Source: Alphaproteobacteria bacterium
GTDB taxonomy: Bacteria > Pseudomonadota > Alphaproteobacteria > SHVZ01
Reading direction: 5' to 3'
Length of the DNA stretch: 32,256 nucleotides
Assembly: GCA_016869285.1 (NCBI GenBank)
Contig: VGEN01000035.1
Span: forward strand, 1-32,256
In this document: piece by piece, positions 31,107 to 32,256 of the stretch
Layout: each line of letters begins with the position of its first letter
Numbering within the stretch: the first letter of the stretch is position 1
Made by a program: the position numbers and the translations under genes
The notes under the pieces: model-generated
What the model was told of the DNA's origin: nothing
Databases searched by the model: none
The model's input: the letters and a program-made list of their open reading frames with translations, nothing else

Positions 31107-32256
31107 AACAGGCCCTCGGGCGAGGAGGCGACGTCGATGACAACGTTGCCGTTGGCATCGAGCCAGACGCGGCAGTCCGGCGGCACGACGATGGTGCCCT
31201 CGTATTCCTCGATGATCAGCGGTCCGCTGCGTGGCGCCTGGCTGAGTTCGGTGCGGCCGATGACGGCGGTCGGGACGCTGCCGAACCGGGGGCCGAAATA
31301 GGCGCTGCGTTTGCGGGCACTCGGCCGGCTGGCGTTGACCTGGCGCGCGATCCCGGCCGGCCGCGCCGTCGCCACCGCGCCGACGATCCTGAGCGTCACG
31401 ATCTCGATGGCACGGCCGCCGCTGTGGCGACGCCCGTAGGTCCGCTCGTGCTCGGCGGTGAAGCCCTGCTCGAGCTCGCGCAGCCACGCCTCGTCCGGCG
31501 GGCCTGGCGGGGCACCGACCGAGAGCTCGTAGGCCTGCCCGGCATAGCGCAGCCAGGCGAAGCGCCGGAACGCGACCCGGCCCTCGCTCGCACCGAGCTG
31601 GCGCTCGACCTGGCGCTCGAGCCGCTCATAGACAGCGGCGATGCCGGCTGGAGAGGCATTGTCCGTGCGGTGCAGGAAGGCCTGCGTGAGGGCGAGCTCG
31701 ACCGGCGCGAAAAGCAGGCCGATGGCGCTGAATACGCCGGCCGCCGGCGGAACCACGACGCGGCGCATGCGCAGGGCCCGCGCCAGCTCGACGCCGTGGA
31801 CGCCGCCGTTGCCGCCGAAGGCGAACAGCGCGAAGTCCCGTGGATCGCGACCACGATAGGTCGTGACCGACTTCACCGCGCGCATCATCGCGGTGTTGGC
31901 GACATTGTGGATGCCGAAGGCGGTCTCCAGCACGTCACGGCGCAGCGGTCCCGCGACATGCGCCTCGATCGCCTGTCGCGCCCTTGCGGCGCTGATCGGC
32001 ACGCTGCCGCCGGCCAGCGCCGTACCGTTGAGGAACCCGAGCACGACATTGGCATCGGTGACGGTCGGCTGCTCGTTTCCGCCGTCGTAGCATGCAGGGC
32101 CGGGCACGGCCCCGGCGCTGCGCGGGCCGACCTTGATCGCTCCGGCCTTGTCGAGCCACACGATGCTGCCGCCGCCGGCGCCGACTTCGGCGATGTCGAT
32201 CGCCGGCAGCTTGAGCACGTAGCCCGCATCCCTCACCAGCTTGCTGCTGAGCGTGA
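31103..32256 (-). CDS. hyuA: Hydantoinase/oxoprolinase subunit A (HyuA-3), 5' end cut by window edge
   Basis: The C-terminal 383 residues of a HyuA subunit; the frame is open to the right edge with no start needed there. The partial begins TLSSKLVRDAGYVLKLP, matching HyuA-2 NLSSQMVKDRGHALKLP and the region near residue 315 of HyuA-1. Further motifs are DIAEVGAGGGSIVWLDKAG, GPRSAGAVPGPACY, VTDANVVLGFLN, FAFGGNGGVHGVEL and LIIEEYEGTIVVPPD. The N-terminal domain with both phosphate loops is outside the window, so intactness cannot be judged. It is followed directly by hyuB-3 with a 4-base overlap, giving the same A-B order as in the other pairs. Confidence 0.93.
   Translation of the reverse strand, partial: TLSSKLVRDAGYVLKLPAIDIAEVGAGGGSIVWLDKAGAIKVGPRSAGAVPGPACYDGGNEQPTVTDANVVLGFLNGTALAGGSVPISAARARQAIEAHVAGPLRRDVLETAFGIHNVANTAMMRAVKSVTTYRGRDPRDFALFAFGGNGGVHGVELARALRMRRVVVPPAAGVFSAIGLLFAPVELALTQAFLHRTDNASPAGIAAVYERLERQVERQLGASEGRVAFRRFAWLRYAGQAYELSVGAPPGPPDEAWLRELEQGFTAEHERTYGRRHSGGRAIEIVTLRIVGAVATARPAGIARQVNASRPSARKRSAYFGPRFGSVPTAVIGRTELSQAPRSGPLIIEEYEGTIVVPPDCRVWLDANGNVVIDVASSPEGLL

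Noticed and set aside
29694..31301. Plus-strand frame of 535 codons opposite hyuB-3
   Set aside because: It mirrors the hyuB-3 gene on the other strand and has antisense-like composition; the minus-strand frame carries all HyuB motifs.

Overview
The window is gene-dense, GC-rich bacterial DNA with no rRNA, tRNA, CRISPR array, transposase or insertion sequence that I could recognise. High G+C, heavy ATGA/GTGA stop-start overlaps and a solute-uptake and amide-hydrolysis repertoire fit an alphaproteobacterium, plausibly Hyphomicrobiales. That placement is an inference from style, not from a marker gene.

Region 1 (1-16811) holds two complete Opp/Dpp-type ABC importers with amide hydrolases and small metabolic enzymes. 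A divergent promoter region at about 3799-3886 carries several inverted repeats. Leftward from it run a MarR-type regulator, a Sec-exported solute-binding protein, an intrinsic terminator, a plant-type asparaginase/isoaspartyl peptidase and a ketopantoate-reductase-like enzyme cut by the left edge. Rightward run a creatininase-family hydrolase, two permeases, two ATPases, a carboxymuconolactone-decarboxylase-like protein, a 3-hydroxyisobutyrate-dehydrogenase-family enzyme and a cytosolic beta-lactamase-fold serine hydrolase. A second importer follows (11304-16811), with a Tat-signal binding protein, two permeases and two ATPases. The likely theme is import of peptide-like or amide-containing compounds followed by amide-bond hydrolysis and oxidation.

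Region 2 (16812-17213) is a 402-base gap with no convincing gene. It contains short hairpins and one orphan ribosome-binding-site/ATG pair.

Region 3 (17214-32256) is built around three hydantoinase/oxoprolinase (HyuA-HyuB) pairs: hyuAB-1 (18477-22348, +), hyuAB-2 (25383-29313, +) and hyuAB-3 (29352 to beyond the right edge, -). A FAD-dependent DadA/sarcosine-oxidase-like enzyme precedes pair 1, and a TRAP transporter in the order P-M-Q lies between pairs 1 and 2. The HyuA subunit of pair 2 has a single in-frame TAG at codon 129, where HyuA-1 has a glutamate; the rest of the gene is intact and in the same frame. Pairs 1 and 3 resemble each other more than either resembles pair 2. The set suggests ATP-dependent opening of lactam, hydantoin or cyclic imide rings taken up by the TRAP system, with the FAD enzyme oxidising a released amino acid. 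Substrates cannot be read from the sequence.

A recurring feature is a strong GC-rich hairpin just after each of the three solute-binding-protein genes (1614-1639, 12944-12986, 23511-23542). This fits a shared way of making more binding protein than downstream products.
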